Notes: a model not told the origin generated them from the letters alone. DNA of 64,000 nucleotides from a bacterium (GCA_024226315.1 JAAELT010000177.1:17771-81770), one strand, 5' to 3'; numbered from the stretch's first letter, positions 33,010 through 42,040 are shown. Translations and numbers: made by a program.

Positions 33010-34121
33010 CAGACCCTTGCCATCAGTCCGGCATAGAGCTGTTCGTGTCGGGTCACCTCGCGGTCGATCGAAAAATGCTCGACGACCCGCCGCCGAGCCG
33101 CCTCTCCGAAGTCGGCGCGCCGCTCCGGCGTCGAAACCATGACCTCCAGGGCTTCGACCAGGGCCTGGACGTCGTCCGGGGGCACCAGCAGGCCGCTCGT
33201 GCCCTCCTCGATTTGTTCGTGGGCACCGGGAATGTCGCTGGCGACGCAGGCGCGGCCGCAGGCCATGGCCTCAAGCAGCGCTAGTGGAAAACCTTCCATT
33301 CTGCCGGCGGCGAGAGTCGGCAGAACGTAGACGTCGAGCTCAACCAGAAACGCGGCGATATCTTGCAGCTTGCCGAGGAACGTCACGCGATCGGCGATAC
33401 CCAACTGCTCGACCCGGGAGTGGAGGGACCGCACATAGAGGTCGTCGAGCGGCGAGCCCGCCAGCGCCAGGTGCGTTCTCTCCACCCGGGCTACAGCTTC
33501 GATGAGCGCCAGGTGGCCTTTGACCGGCAGCAGGTGCGACGAGCAGCCAATGAGGATCGCATCGGCGTCGAGGCCGAGCTCGGCACGCAGTCCTGAACGA
33601 ACGACGTCGGGCGAGAACCGGTCCGTGGGCACGCCGTGCTGAATCACCTGTACTTTGCGCCTCAGACCCGGCCGGTGAAAAAACTGTTCCGGCATGTCCG
33701 AGTTGTCCGCCACGATGCGCTTCGCCAGGTAGCTGCGGGCGAGCCATCCGCGCGAGCCCCAGCTCATCGATTTCTTGGTATAGATCCAGGCCGCGCCGGC
33801 GAAGCGCGCGATCAGGGCTTCGGTGTACTCGTCCAGATAGTGGAAGGAGTGCCAGAGATCGAAACGGTGAGGGCGAAACGACCGAGCCGCCTGCCGTGCT
33901 CGGACCGGAAGTGAAAGATAAGGCCGAGCAGGCACGGTGAATGGCGCTTCGATGAACGGGAGCCCGAGCTCTTCGACTCGGCGATCGAGGTGCCCGCCGC
34001 GCTGCTCGACGCACACCGCCGGGGCGAATCGGTCGCGGTCGAGCCGCTCGATGATGTTCATCATGACCTGGCCGGAGCCCGCGGTGATGAAATTCGGAAT
34101 GGTGTAGAGAATCGAGATCAT
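33009..34121 (-). CDS. Glycosyltransferase group 1 (GT4-like)
   Basis: A 370-residue GT-B enzyme. MISILYTIPNFITAGSGQVMMNIIERLDRDRF is the GT4 N terminus with a glycine-rich acceptor loop. ILIGCSSHLLPVKGHLALIEAVARVE and DVYVLPTLAAGRMEGFPLALLEAMACGRACVASDIPGAHEQIEEG hold the EX7E motif. The ATG at 34121 starts 10 bases after the sulfotransferase stop. The donor sugar is unknown. Confidence 0.87.
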   Translation of the reverse strand: MISILYTIPNFITAGSGQVMMNIIERLDRDRFAPAVCVEQRGGHLDRRVEELGLPFIEAPFTVPARPYLSLPVRARQAARSFRPHRFDLWHSFHYLDEYTEALIARFAGAAWIYTKKSMSWGSRGWLARSYLAKRIVADNSDMPEQFFHRPGLRRKVQVIQHGVPTDRFSPDVVRSGLRAELGLDADAILIGCSSHLLPVKGHLALIEAVARVERTHLALAGSPLDDLYVRSLHSRVEQLGIADRVTFLGKLQDIAAFLVELDVYVLPTLAAGRMEGFPLALLEAMACGRACVASDIPGAHEQIEEGTSGLLVPPDDVQALVEALEVMVSTPERRADFGEAARRRVVEHFSIDREVTRHEQLYAGLMARV

Positions 34122-34131
34122 GGAGGTGTCG

Positions 34132-35052
34132 TCATCTCCTCTCGCCGCCAGGTAGCGGCGGATAAGCGATCTCGGCGAGATCGAGCATCGCGTCGATGTG
34201 GGCAGCGTCTTCCGCGGCGAGCCGGTCGCGCCAGCCGTCGGCCGACCGGCTATCCGTTCGTAGCGGGCTCTGGGAGTGGGTGGTCCATGCCAACCGGCGG
34301 CTTCGCGAATCGAGGTCTGGCGGCGGTTGAATGTCCAGCCGGCGGCAGAGCGCGGCGACTCTGTCCGGATGCTCGACGAGCTCCTCGTAGAGCTCGAGGT
34401 GGACTCCGTGCTCGCGGCCATTGGCGAGCAGCCAGGCGTTCTCGACGATCCACCGGAGGGTGATCGCTCCCGCCCGCGACTGTGCGAGGCGGGCGAGGCG
34501 TGCCAGCGGCAAGCCGTACCGATCTTCGAGCAACTCGCGCTGAGAAGCCTCCAGGAGCACGCTGAGATCGGAGCCCCATGGGAACCGCACCCGCAGGAAC
34601 GATTCCACCACGGCTCCCGGATGGCGGACCAGGACGACGATCGGCAGCCCGTCGCCGAAGATCTCGCGGTAGGCCGGGAGGAACAGATTCGACCGTACCG
34701 ACTTGCAGACCCGAGCCCGTGGCCAGAAACGCCAGCGATGCATCCGCAAGCGGCGATTCGAGCAGCAGGCGATCCAGTCGCTCGCGATCCGATCGTCGAG
34801 CGCCCGGACGCAGAAGTCGCGAGCTTCTTTCGGGATCGCGTCCGGCTCGTAGTAGCGGTCGGCGATGACCTCCGCGCCAGGCACCTTCACGGGATGGAAG
34901 GGCTCGAAGAGCAGCCGATAGCGGAACGCGCCGGACAGCAATCCTGCGAGCCATGTGGTGCCGCTGCGGCCGGTGCCGAGCACCAGGACGGTCTTGCGAC
35001 TCAGCACCGCGGTCCTGTTCCCGCGCACGCTAGTGGAGGATTCCAGATACAT
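34132..35052 (-). CDS. PAPS-dependent sulfotransferase
   Basis: A 306-residue sulfotransferase. The 5'-phosphosulfate loop is TVLVLGTGRSGTTWLAGLLS with GTGRSGTTW at residues 26-34, and the 3'-phosphate-binding region is in VVLVRHPGAVVESFLRVRFPWG. The C-terminal half has ITLRWIVENAWLLANG and HLELYEELVEHP. Such enzymes transfer sulfate from PAPS to sugar hydroxyls in the cytosol. It would make the polymer sulfated and more acidic. Its ATG at 35052 lies inside the remnant of a truncated asnB gene, so its original promoter or start context may have been altered by that deletion. Confidence 0.85.
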   Translation of the reverse strand: MYLESSTSVRGNRTAVLSRKTVLVLGTGRSGTTWLAGLLSGAFRYRLLFEPFHPVKVPGAEVIADRYYEPDAIPKEARDFCVRALDDRIASDWIACCSNRRLRMHRWRFWPRARVCKSVRSNLFLPAYREIFGDGLPIVVLVRHPGAVVESFLRVRFPWGSDLSVLLEASQRELLEDRYGLPLARLARLAQSRAGAITLRWIVENAWLLANGREHGVHLELYEELVEHPDRVAALCRRLDIQPPPDLDSRSRRLAWTTHSQSPLRTDSRSADGWRDRLAAEDAAHIDAMLDLAEIAYPPLPGGERR

Positions 35053-35141
35053 TGGCCCGCGCGGTCATGGTGCGCCCGGCCCGCGAAGGGCGGTCGGCAG
35101 GCGCTGTCGTCGATCGTGAAGATGCCGCAGATGCCGCACAT
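35001..35141 (-). pseudogene. 5' remnant of an asparagine synthase gene
   Basis: An ATG at 35141, overlapping the stop of the FkbM-type gene by one base, starts MCGICGIFTIDDSACRPPF. The first 11 residues are the near-invariant N terminus of AsnB with the catalytic Cys2. After about 13 residues the sequence no longer matches the Ntn domain and the frame ends at 35001. The sulfotransferase starts inside it. Nearly all of an asnB gene has been deleted, leaving the start and its coupling to the upstream gene. Confidence 0.75.
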
Positions 35142-35940
35142 CAGAGCTTGGAGGTGTCGAAGTCGTCGAGCGACGTCGGCATGCCGGTCCCTGCAGGCAC
35201 CAGGAGGACGTGGCATCGTCCGCGCCCGGCGAGAGCCGCGACGTCCGTCACCGGCTGCCGGGAGCGCAGGTAGATCATCTCATAGCCTGCCTGCCGCAGC
35301 AGCGGCAGAATGGCGCCGGCGTTGTCGCAAACCGTGTTGGTTTCCCAGCTATGGAGCTCGACGACCGCGATTGGCCGCGCCGTCTCCAGGAGTTGGCGAG
35401 CTCCCGCGATCACCGCTCGCTCGCCGCCCTCGACGTCGATCTTCACCAGGTCGGGCCGGAGGTCCCTCCCGGCAGCGAAGTCGTCGAGCGCGAGGGTGAC
35501 CTTGTTCAGGCCGTTCGTATGTCCGAGGTAACCCTCGATCGTCGAGGCCCCGCCGGAGGTGTGGCTGCCGAAGAAGTCGACCACGATGCCCGAGCTCTCG
35601 CCGACCACGGCGTTGATCACTCGGACGCGTTCGAGGCCGTTGAGCTCCGCGTGCTCCTGGATCGCGCGGCACGCCTCCTCCGACGCCTCGAAGGCGAAGA
35701 TGTCGCTGCCGACGTCGGCCGCCGAGCTCATCACCAGAGAGGCCAGCCCGAGATTCGCGCCGACGTCGAAGATACAGCGCTTGCCCCAGCGAGCCGGGCG
35801 AGCAATGGATAGTCGCGGTCCTCCCGGATATTCCTGGCGGCGTTGGTCACCCGGTAGGTCCGCCCGAGGAATCGAACGCTCGCGGTCGGCCGCAAGGCGT
35901 TGCGAACGGCGCGGCCGGCGGCACGCCAGTGGTGATTCAC
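35141..35940 (-). pseudogene. FkbM-family methyltransferase, frameshifted
   Basis: A GTG at 35940 begins MNHHWRAAGRAVRNAL...REDRDYPLLARL, the N-terminal region of an FkbM methyltransferase, but this frame runs off at 35731. From about 35790 the next frame reads WGKRCIFDVGANLGLASLVMSSAADVGSDIFAFEASE, motif I and the following strand, and continues to the stop at 35141. The two parts join around a CGCTGGGGCAAGCG sequence at about 35782-35795. Either a single-base loss or a two-base gain breaks the gene, or the assembly has an error there. Both halves are otherwise intact and 5' and 3' neighbours are coupled to it. Confidence 0.75.
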
Positions 35941-35941
35941 G

Positions 35942-37243
35942 CTAGAGAGCTCCTCCGGCTGTTTCCGGCCGCCTGAAGAGGCGGTCGAAAGTTGCTGAAC
36001 CGGCCCACGCCGCGGGGATCATCAGTAGCGCCATCAAGGGGACCATGTAACGCAGGATGGAGAGCGCGATGATCGTCATGGCCCAGAAGTATGTGGTGAA
36101 CAAGATCAGGAGAGCGGCGAGCCAACGTGCCTCCCCGCCTCGCCGCCAGAGGATTGTCAGGCCGATGCCGACGAGCAGCAGGTAAGGCACCTGCATGACG
36201 ACCACGAGCCCTTCTTTTCTTTGAGAGTCAGTGCCATACCAGGAACGCATCGCTTTGACCGCAAGCAGTTTCAATACGCTCACCGGGCGCTCGGCGAGCT
36301 GTCCGCCGAGGAACGCGGCGATTTCGCTCGGGGTTTCGAGCTCGGAATAGCGGCGGCTGATCTCGGTCGTGAGCTCCACGACGTCGGCGGGTAGAGGAGC
36401 TCGGTTGTCCGCCGGGTCCGGCTTGGCGCCGATCGTCAATCCGTCGAGCATGCTCAGGCGCCCTCCGGTGCTGAGCGGGATCCACTGGTCGGTCTTGTTG
36501 TAGACCCACAGCTCCCACGGAGCAATCGTCAGGAGATTGCCGATCACCAGAGCCAGGCCGAAGATCGCGCGTCGCCGGATGGGTGCGACGTGGCGGAGCG
36601 CAAGGGCCAGAAGCATCGGAACGGCGAGCGCGATGGCGATCGGCCTGATCAGCGAAGCGATGCCGACCAGACAGCCACAGGCAAACCCGGCCGACCAGGA
36701 GAAGCGCTGCCGCAGCGTCGCCCAGGCCAGAATGTTGAGAGCGCCGAGCAGGAGCACGATGAAGGGGGCTTCACTCGTCAGCTGACGGCTCAGCCAGAGA
36801 TTCGGCGGGTAGGTGCACCAGCCCAGAACCGACAGAACGGCCGCCCTGTTTCCGGTGATTCGCGTCGCGAGAAGCAGAACCAGTACGGCGCTCGAGGCGA
36901 AGCAAACGACGTTGAACGCGAGGACCGCAGCAGTCGCGCCGATGCCGACGGATGTCGCCGCGGCGTAGAGACCGGCCAGGATCAGGGGGAAACCGGGTGG
37001 ATACCGGACAGCGAGTTCGTCCTCGGGAGTCCGCAGGGCACCGTTCTCGAGCAGACTGCGGGCCACCGGGTCATAGAAAGTGACGTAGTCGCTGGGCTTC
37101 GAGCCACCCACGAGGGCAACGAAACAGCCGCCCGCCACCAGCGCAAGAAGAAAGAAAGAGAAGAAGCCACGTGCCGGGTATCGCCCGGCCCCGAGAGGAC
37201 GGTTACTCTGCAACCGAGCAGACGGCGACAGTCCAGCGTGCAT
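35942..37243 (-). CDS. GT39-type membrane glycosyltransferase
   Basis: A 433-residue membrane protein with about ten helices. After the first helix the loop GGSKPSDYVTFYDPVARSLLENG and RYPPGFPLILAGL hold the acidic residue and the YPPGFP loop typical of dolichyl/polyprenyl-phosphate mannosyltransferase-like GT-C enzymes. It is shorter than the ArnT-like protein at 15273. The ATG at 37243 overlaps the 3' end of the upstream methyltransferase by 41 bases, which is a larger overlap than elsewhere in the operon. It probably acts on lipid-linked sugars at the outer face of the inner membrane. Confidence 0.75.
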   Translation of the reverse strand: MHAGLSPSARLQSNRPLGAGRYPARGFFSFFLLALVAGGCFVALVGGSKPSDYVTFYDPVARSLLENGALRTPEDELAVRYPPGFPLILAGLYAAATSVGIGATAAVLAFNVVCFASSAVLVLLLATRITGNRAAVLSVLGWCTYPPNLWLSRQLTSEAPFIVLLLGALNILAWATLRQRFSWSAGFACGCLVGIASLIRPIAIALAVPMLLALALRHVAPIRRRAIFGLALVIGNLLTIAPWELWVYNKTDQWIPLSTGGRLSMLDGLTIGAKPDPADNRAPLPADVVELTTEISRRYSELETPSEIAAFLGGQLAERPVSVLKLLAVKAMRSWYGTDSQRKEGLVVVMQVPYLLLVGIGLTILWRRGGEARWLAALLILFTTYFWAMTIIALSILRYMVPLMALLMIPAAWAGSATFDRLFRRPETAGGAL

Positions 37244-38015
37244 CTTCGTGTCGCCCGGGTACGATCCGGACGATTTCCTCGCTTCTTTCCCGTAGGGGAA
37301 TTCCTGTCACACGGTCGAGAATGGGCCGGGCGAAGGCAGTCGGAAGCAGGTTTCGCAAGCGTAAGAAATCGATCGCGCGAATCGTCCGCAAGAAAGAGCT
37401 CTCTGCCTTGCGGAGATCGTGCTCCTTCCTCCGACTCGGGACTGCCTGAGAATAGATCTCCACCCTGGGGAAGTGTTGCGACAGAAGACGCTCGAGCGCC
37501 TCCTGCGAGTATTCGCAGTAGTGATACGGATGGCTCCCCAATGTCCCTTCGTGACCGTTCGGGGTCGACAGTACCAGCCGGCCGCCTGGCGCCAGGCTGG
37601 ATTTGATGTGTTCGAGTGACCGCGACGGATTCTCGAGGTGTTCGATGATCTCGAAAGCGCAGACCAGATCGTAGGGCGAGTGTGGGATGGGCCCGGACTC
37701 GACGTCCAGGACGCCGAAGTGGACGTTGTCCCGTGTGCAGTGCTCGGCCGCGTAGGCCACGACCTGAGGATTGATGTCGAATGCATAGACTTCCTCGGTC
37801 TCCGCGCCGAGAATGGTCGTTCCCATGCCCAGACCGCAGCCGAGGTCGGAGACTCTGTGAGGACTGCGCTGATGGGTGAGCGCGAAACGGTAGCGCTCCA
37901 GATGCCACTTTGCCCTCAGCTCGTCCTTCCGAGGATCCGGCGCCCGGGCGAGGTAGGTCTCCAGGCCGATTTCGGCTTCGGCCTTCAAGTCGTCTCCGTC
38001 TTCTCGAGTTGCCAC
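37203..38015 (-). CDS. Class I SAM-dependent methyltransferase
   Basis: A 270-residue protein with motif I VSDLGCGLGMGTTILG, the acidic strand VYAFDINPQ, and motif II-III YDLVCAFEIIEHLENPSRSLEHIKSSLAPGGRLVLSTPNGHEG. The GTG at 38015 lies 31 bases inside the 3' end of the wzt-like gene. The same motif is in other sugar O-methyltransferases. It may methylate the terminal residue of a growing chain, a common cap read by Wzt C-terminal domains; that link is inference. Confidence 0.82.
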   Translation of the reverse strand: MATREDGDDLKAEAEIGLETYLARAPDPRKDELRAKWHLERYRFALTHQRSPHRVSDLGCGLGMGTTILGAETEEVYAFDINPQVVAYAAEHCTRDNVHFGVLDVESGPIPHSPYDLVCAFEIIEHLENPSRSLEHIKSSLAPGGRLVLSTPNGHEGTLGSHPYHYCEYSQEALERLLSQHFPRVEIYSQAVPSRRKEHDLRKAESSFLRTIRAIDFLRLRNLLPTAFARPILDRVTGIPLRERSEEIVRIVPGRHEDARWTVAVCSVAE

Positions 38016-39283
38016 TGGCAGTCGACGAGGACCACACCGCGCCCCGATTGGATCATACGTTCCGATTCAAAGTGTCCTCGTGGCTCGAAGGAGACCGTCA
38101 GAGCTTCGTGCAAGTGATCGATCCGGCGCCCATTCTTGAATGCGAACCAGGGCTCGATGGCGTAGGTCCCGGGATAGAGCGGCAGGCCTGGAACCTCGAT
38201 CTCGATGACGTGTCTCTCGGAGGCTCCATCGAGTTCGAAGCTGATCCCCTGGCCGTCACTGCGGAGGTTCAGGACCTGGAGTCCGTCCATTTGCTTTACT
38301 TCGAACCCCGCGACAATCGGATCCTTCCCGGCTGACAGCGAGATCTCCAGGCGGAGACGAAAGGGCTCGCCGATGCCGAGGCAGCTGTCGTTCACGCCGG
38401 CAGCATTGAGCACCGAGCATCTGCCGATGCGGCCTTCGCCGGTGCCGGAGCGCTGGCTGGTTCGATCAGGCGTGACGTCCGCGTTCGATGACTGGGCTCC
38501 GGCGGTGACGTAGCGTCGGATGACCTCGTCGGGTGTCCCGCGCGCGCGAATACGTCCTCCGTGGAGGAGGATGCAGGTATCACAGAGCTGGCGAATGCTG
38601 CCGAGATTGTGGCTGACGAAGAGGACCGTCCGACCTTCGTTGGCAACGTCTTCCATCTTGCCGATGCACTTCCTCTGGAACTTGACGTCGCCGACCGCGA
38701 GCACCTCGTCGACGAGTAGGGTCTCAGGCTCGAGATGTGCCGCGACCGCGAACGCCAGCCGCAGGTACATGCCGCTCGAGTAATGCTTGACCGGGGTGTC
38801 GATGAATTCGTCCACCTCGGCGAAACCCACGATCTCGTCGAATTGGCGGTCGAGATCGGTACGGCTCATTCCCAGGATGGCGCCGTTCAGGTAGATGTTC
38901 TCGCGTCCCGTGAGCTCGGGATGAAACCCGGTCCCTACCTCCAGCAAGGAGCCGATTCGGCCGTGGATCTCGGCATGCCCGGCAGTCGGCTCGGTGATTC
39001 GCGAGAGGATCTTGAGCAGCGTCGATTTGCCGGCGCCGTTGCGCCCGATGATGCCCAGAACCTCTCCTCGCGCGACTTCGAAAGAGACGTCTTTCAGGGC
39101 GAAGATGCTCCGGTCCAGGTCGGCGGCACCCGTAGCTCTGCCGCGCAGGAGGTTCGCGGCCCGGCGGAACGGAGTCGCGAGAACGTCGGCGAGAAGGTCG
39201 CGCACAGTGTCGTGCTGGCGCTGCCGGCTGCCGATGAAGTACTGCTTGGTCAGGCCCTCGGCCTTGATGGCGACCTCACTCAC
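37985..39283 (-). CDS. wzt: Polysaccharide ABC transporter ATP-binding protein with Wzt C-domain
   Basis: A 432-residue protein. The ABC domain has Walker A GIIGRNGAGKSTLL (about residues 75-88), signature YSSGMYLRLAFAVAAHLEPE and Walker B LLVDEVLAVGDVKF. Residues 270-430 form a beta-rich domain (VAGFEVKQMDGLQVLNLRSDGQ) as in Wzt proteins that recognise modified chain ends. It pairs with the permease starting at 40156, which it follows by 15 bases. GTG start at 39283. Together they would export a completed polymer across the inner membrane. Confidence 0.9.
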   Translation of the reverse strand: MSEVAIKAEGLTKQYFIGSRQRQHDTVRDLLADVLATPFRRAANLLRGRATGAADLDRSIFALKDVSFEVARGEVLGIIGRNGAGKSTLLKILSRITEPTAGHAEIHGRIGSLLEVGTGFHPELTGRENIYLNGAILGMSRTDLDRQFDEIVGFAEVDEFIDTPVKHYSSGMYLRLAFAVAAHLEPETLLVDEVLAVGDVKFQRKCIGKMEDVANEGRTVLFVSHNLGSIRQLCDTCILLHGGRIRARGTPDEVIRRYVTAGAQSSNADVTPDRTSQRSGTGEGRIGRCSVLNAAGVNDSCLGIGEPFRLRLEISLSAGKDPIVAGFEVKQMDGLQVLNLRSDGQGISFELDGASERHVIEIEVPGLPLYPGTYAIEPWFAFKNGRRIDHLHEALTVSFEPRGHFESERMIQSGRGVVLVDCQWQLEKTETT

Positions 39284-39298
39284 AAAATGTCCTCGTAC

Positions 39299-40156
39299 TC
39301 AAACGACATCGGCGAAGGTCTTCTCCATGCGGCGGAAATAGTACGCGCCACCGATCAGAAGCCCCACGGCCGCAAGGGAAGAAATGAGGACCATCCGCCC
39401 CGGGGCGGTCTCGGTTCCCAGCAGTGCCCAACGAAAGCCCTCGACCACTCCCACCATGGGATTGATGCCGTATACGGTGCTCCAGGGCTCCGGTAGGAGA
39501 CTGCTCGGATAGGCGATGGGGGTGGCGAAGAGCCAGAATTGACTGAGAAAGGGGATCGTGTAGCGCACGTCGCGGAACTGCACGTTCATGGCCGAGAGCC
39601 AGAGGCCGACCGCCAGTGAAGTCACGAGGGTGAGGGCCGCCAACAGCGGTAGCCAGACCACGTTGGCCGTCGGTACGATGCCGTAGTAGAGCATCATGCC
39701 CAGCAGGACGACGAAAGCCAGCACGAAATCGACCCCACCGGAGAGCGTCGTGGCGATCGGGATCGCCAGACGCGGGAAGTAGATCTTCTTGATCAGGTTC
39801 TGACTGCCGACCAGGCTGTTCGAGCTTTGCGACAACCCGTTGGCGAAGAAGGTCCAGGGTACCAATGCTGCATAGGCGAAGATCGGATACGGCAGTCCAT
39901 CGGACGGGACCTTGGCCAGCTTGCCGAAGAAGATGCTGAAAACCACCATGGTGAAGAACGGTTGGATGATGGCCCACGCCGCGCCGAGAACGGTCTGCTT
40001 GTAGCGGACCTTGATATCTCGCCAGGTGAGGAAATAGAGGAGCTCTCGGTACTCCCAGAGCTCGCGGAGGTCGAGGGCAACCCATCCCCGAGTCGGGCGG
40101 ATGTGGGTCACTCTCCGAGCCGACTCGGCGCCAGCGATCCTCGAGGTCGTAGTCAT
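39299..40156 (-). CDS. wzm: Polysaccharide ABC transporter permease (ABC-2, Wzm-like)
   Basis: A 285-residue membrane protein with six helices. The opening ELWEYRELLYFLTWRDIKVRYKQTVLGAAWAIIQP is the diagnostic N-terminal segment of Wzm-type permeases. The PYPIFAYAALVPWTFFANGLSQS and FATPIAYPSSLLP stretches complete the ABC-2 signature. It sits next to its ATPase, between it and the NusG-like antiterminator, with a 162-base gap on the upstream side that is the largest within the operon after the Wzc region. It would translocate an undecaprenyl-linked polymer. Confidence 0.92.
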   Translation of the reverse strand: MTTTSRIAGAESARRVTHIRPTRGWVALDLRELWEYRELLYFLTWRDIKVRYKQTVLGAAWAIIQPFFTMVVFSIFFGKLAKVPSDGLPYPIFAYAALVPWTFFANGLSQSSNSLVGSQNLIKKIYFPRLAIPIATTLSGGVDFVLAFVVLLGMMLYYGIVPTANVVWLPLLAALTLVTSLAVGLWLSAMNVQFRDVRYTIPFLSQFWLFATPIAYPSSLLPEPWSTVYGINPMVGVVEGFRWALLGTETAPGRMVLISSLAAVGLLIGGAYYFRRMEKTFADVV

Positions 40157-40318
40157 TGATATCCACCGGGTCCAACAGAGCAGGAACCGGCGGTTTTCCT
40201 CGAATCCCTTGGAGATTCGCTCGATCGTTTTCCTTGAACAAGCTCCGCCCCTTCGGTGCCATCACACCGAATAAGGCCCACTCGTGAGGTAGCCCCTGGT
40301 CTCTCGACGTCGGGTCTG

Positions 40319-40915
40319 CTACCCCGTCAGCGGATGCGCGAGTCTATCACGGCCGGCAGCCGTCCCCATGGTTGCGGGCACGATCGACTCGCGATCCAGA
40401 GTGGCCGCCACCGAGCGTCTCAGGAGGGTGATCGAGACCACCCATTGGAGGTTGCCGCGCTCACGAAGGAGGTGGCCCGTCCAACCCGCGAAAGGGCCAT
40501 CGGCGATCTTGACCTCGTCACCGGGCGCAAGGTACGGATGCGGGACCAGGGGTGCCCCCGAGAGTTGAAGCTGCCAGAGGCTCCGCAGCTCTCTATGGAG
40601 TTGGCTCTGATCGAAGACGTCGAGCAACTGAAGTACCAGATTGCTCTTCAGGACATTCCTATGGTCCCTGCGGCCGAGCCGGAGAAACACGTAACCGGGG
40701 AACAGTGGGAGGTGCGAGACGCGAAGGCGTCCCGAGTAGCGTCTCTCGTGGCTGGTCTGCGGCAGATAGAAAGGCAGCCCATGCTGCAGCAGGTATCGTG
40801 CTAGGGCCTTCTCCCGCCGGCTACGAACTCGGGCCACGGTCCAGTCGGCTTGCCCTGGATAAGCCTCGAACAGATCTCCGGGATAGAGATCGGTTTCTCG
40901 CTTGAGAATGGGCAT
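40319..40915 (-). CDS. NusG/RfaH-like transcription antiterminator (UpxY-type)
   Basis: A 198-residue protein. The N-terminal NGN domain has ADWTVARVRSRREKALARYLLQHGLPFYLPQT and LPLFPGYVFLRLG, and the C-terminal KOW domain has PGDEVKIADGPFAGWTGHLLRERG, so the NusG layout is complete. Specialised NusG paralogues such as RfaH, LoaP and UpxY are encoded inside or near long polysaccharide operons and keep RNA polymerase from terminating early. It lies between the assembly genes (upstream) and about 28 kb of synthesis genes downstream. No Shine-Dalgarno precedes the ATG at 40915, but a hairpin (40936-40959) does. Confidence 0.88.
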   Translation of the reverse strand: MPILKRETDLYPGDLFEAYPGQADWTVARVRSRREKALARYLLQHGLPFYLPQTSHERRYSGRLRVSHLPLFPGYVFLRLGRRDHRNVLKSNLVLQLLDVFDQSQLHRELRSLWQLQLSGAPLVPHPYLAPGDEVKIADGPFAGWTGHLLRERGNLQWVVSITLLRRSVAATLDRESIVPATMGTAAGRDRLAHPLTG

Positions 40916-40935
40916 GTTCGACAGCCAGTGGGATT

Positions 40936-40959
40936 AGTTCCTCGCGACCAAGAGGAACT
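40936..40959 (-). promoter_or_regulatory. Perfect 8-bp hairpin in the leader of the antiterminator gene
   Basis: AGTTCCTC at 40936-40943 and GAGGAACT at 40952-40959 pair exactly around an eight-base loop, 20 bases upstream of the antiterminator start. It might be a recruitment or attenuation element for the antiterminator, as ops hairpins are for RfaH, or an RNA element controlling translation. There is no T-tract for a terminator. Confidence 0.5.
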
Positions 40960-41016
40960 CTTGACGAACTGAACGCCCGGAAGCACGTGAACGCGCGTTT
41001 CGATTTCCGTTACGCC

Positions 41017-41934
41017 TCAGGGCGAATCGGGAGACGCCGCCGGCTCGGGGTCGTCGTCGAGGACGCTCACGAGACCGACGGGAACGAGCGTTCCGGCCGT
41101 CGCAAGCAGGATCCCCTTCTTCTTCCACCAGACGATGACGCAGGCCCGGCAGACCCCGTCGCCTCTGAGGACGTTGGTAGGATCGATCCGGGTGACGATG
41201 CCGTCGCACAGCCAGTGGAAGACCTGCTCGTCCCGTTGCCACAGTGCCGTTTCTCCGACGGTCAGGTTCTCTGCCTCGCCACGTTCCTGCGGAGTCAGAT
41301 CAGCGCGGCAGTTCTCCCGGACCTCGGTCACCCTGGTCGGCGATCTGGCGAGCTGACGCCCTTCTGAATCGTGGACGGAGATGTAATACTCGGCGGGCTC
41401 GTTCTCGAGCTGCTCGAGCCAGGACTGGAACGTCTCGTCGTCCATCTCGGCCAACCATTCGCGGGGCAACTTCTTGCCCAGGCTGGCTCGCTCCCGGAGG
41501 TACTCGTCATCCAACTCGTCCTCGTCCTGGGGGTCGTTGGGATCTCGGTCGTCCGAGGAGTCTTTCTCTCGCCACCAGGAAGCCCATCGGTACTCTTCTT
41601 GGATCTCCTCACGCGTCTCGATCAGGTCGTGCCGATTGAGCACCTGATCCTCGGCCTTGGGAAAGAGTCCCCAGTATCGGCCCTCCCCGGAAGGATTCAT
41701 GAATGTGTAGTAGAGATCCTCCACGGCGTCGTGCATGCGCCGGAAGTTCAGCCGAACGGTGGTGTCCGGGACGTTGTTGGTAACCCGCGCCCAGGCGACG
41801 CCGTTGTCTTCGATCGGCAGACACTCGACGTCCTCGGCCTCTACGGTCAGCTCTTGAGCCCCGGCCCATGCCGGAACGAGAATGACGGCAAGAAGTGCGA
41901 TGATTCTAAGTAGTTTCTCTGAGCTGAAGTTCAT
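41017..41934 (-). CDS. Uncharacterised secreted protein with C-terminal membrane helix
   Basis: A 305-residue protein with an N-terminal signal peptide (LLRIIALLAVILVPAWAGAQ, cleavage after AGA likely). The mature part opens with a beta-rich domain (VECLPIEDNGVAWARVTNNVPDTTVRLNFRR), then a very acidic linker (SSDDRDPNDPQDEDELDDEY), two cysteines (LCDGIV, CRACVIVWW) that may form a disulfide, and a hydrophobic segment (ILLATAGTLVPVGLVSVLDDD) close to the C terminus. It lies in the operon with Wza/Wzc-like genes, so it may be an envelope accessory protein of export. No known family was recognised. GGAGAAGGAG precedes the ATG at 41934. Confidence 0.65.
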   Translation of the reverse strand: MNFSSEKLLRIIALLAVILVPAWAGAQELTVEAEDVECLPIEDNGVAWARVTNNVPDTTVRLNFRRMHDAVEDLYYTFMNPSGEGRYWGLFPKAEDQVLNRHDLIETREEIQEEYRWASWWREKDSSDDRDPNDPQDEDELDDEYLRERASLGKKLPREWLAEMDDETFQSWLEQLENEPAEYYISVHDSEGRQLARSPTRVTEVRENCRADLTPQERGEAENLTVGETALWQRDEQVFHWLCDGIVTRIDPTNVLRGDGVCRACVIVWWKKKGILLATAGTLVPVGLVSVLDDDPEPAASPDSP

Positions 41935-42040
41935 CTCGGGCTCCTTCTCCCAGCGCCGAACACGCCGGAATCATAGCGTAGCCGCGCCATCGGTTGCAAC
42001 AGTCGTCTGCGCCGCTCCCGGGGAAGAGCGCAGTGCGAGG

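Noticed and set aside
40936..40959. A proven ops element for the antiterminator
   Set aside because: Only a hairpin is seen; the GGCGGTAG-type core of E. coli ops was not found there.
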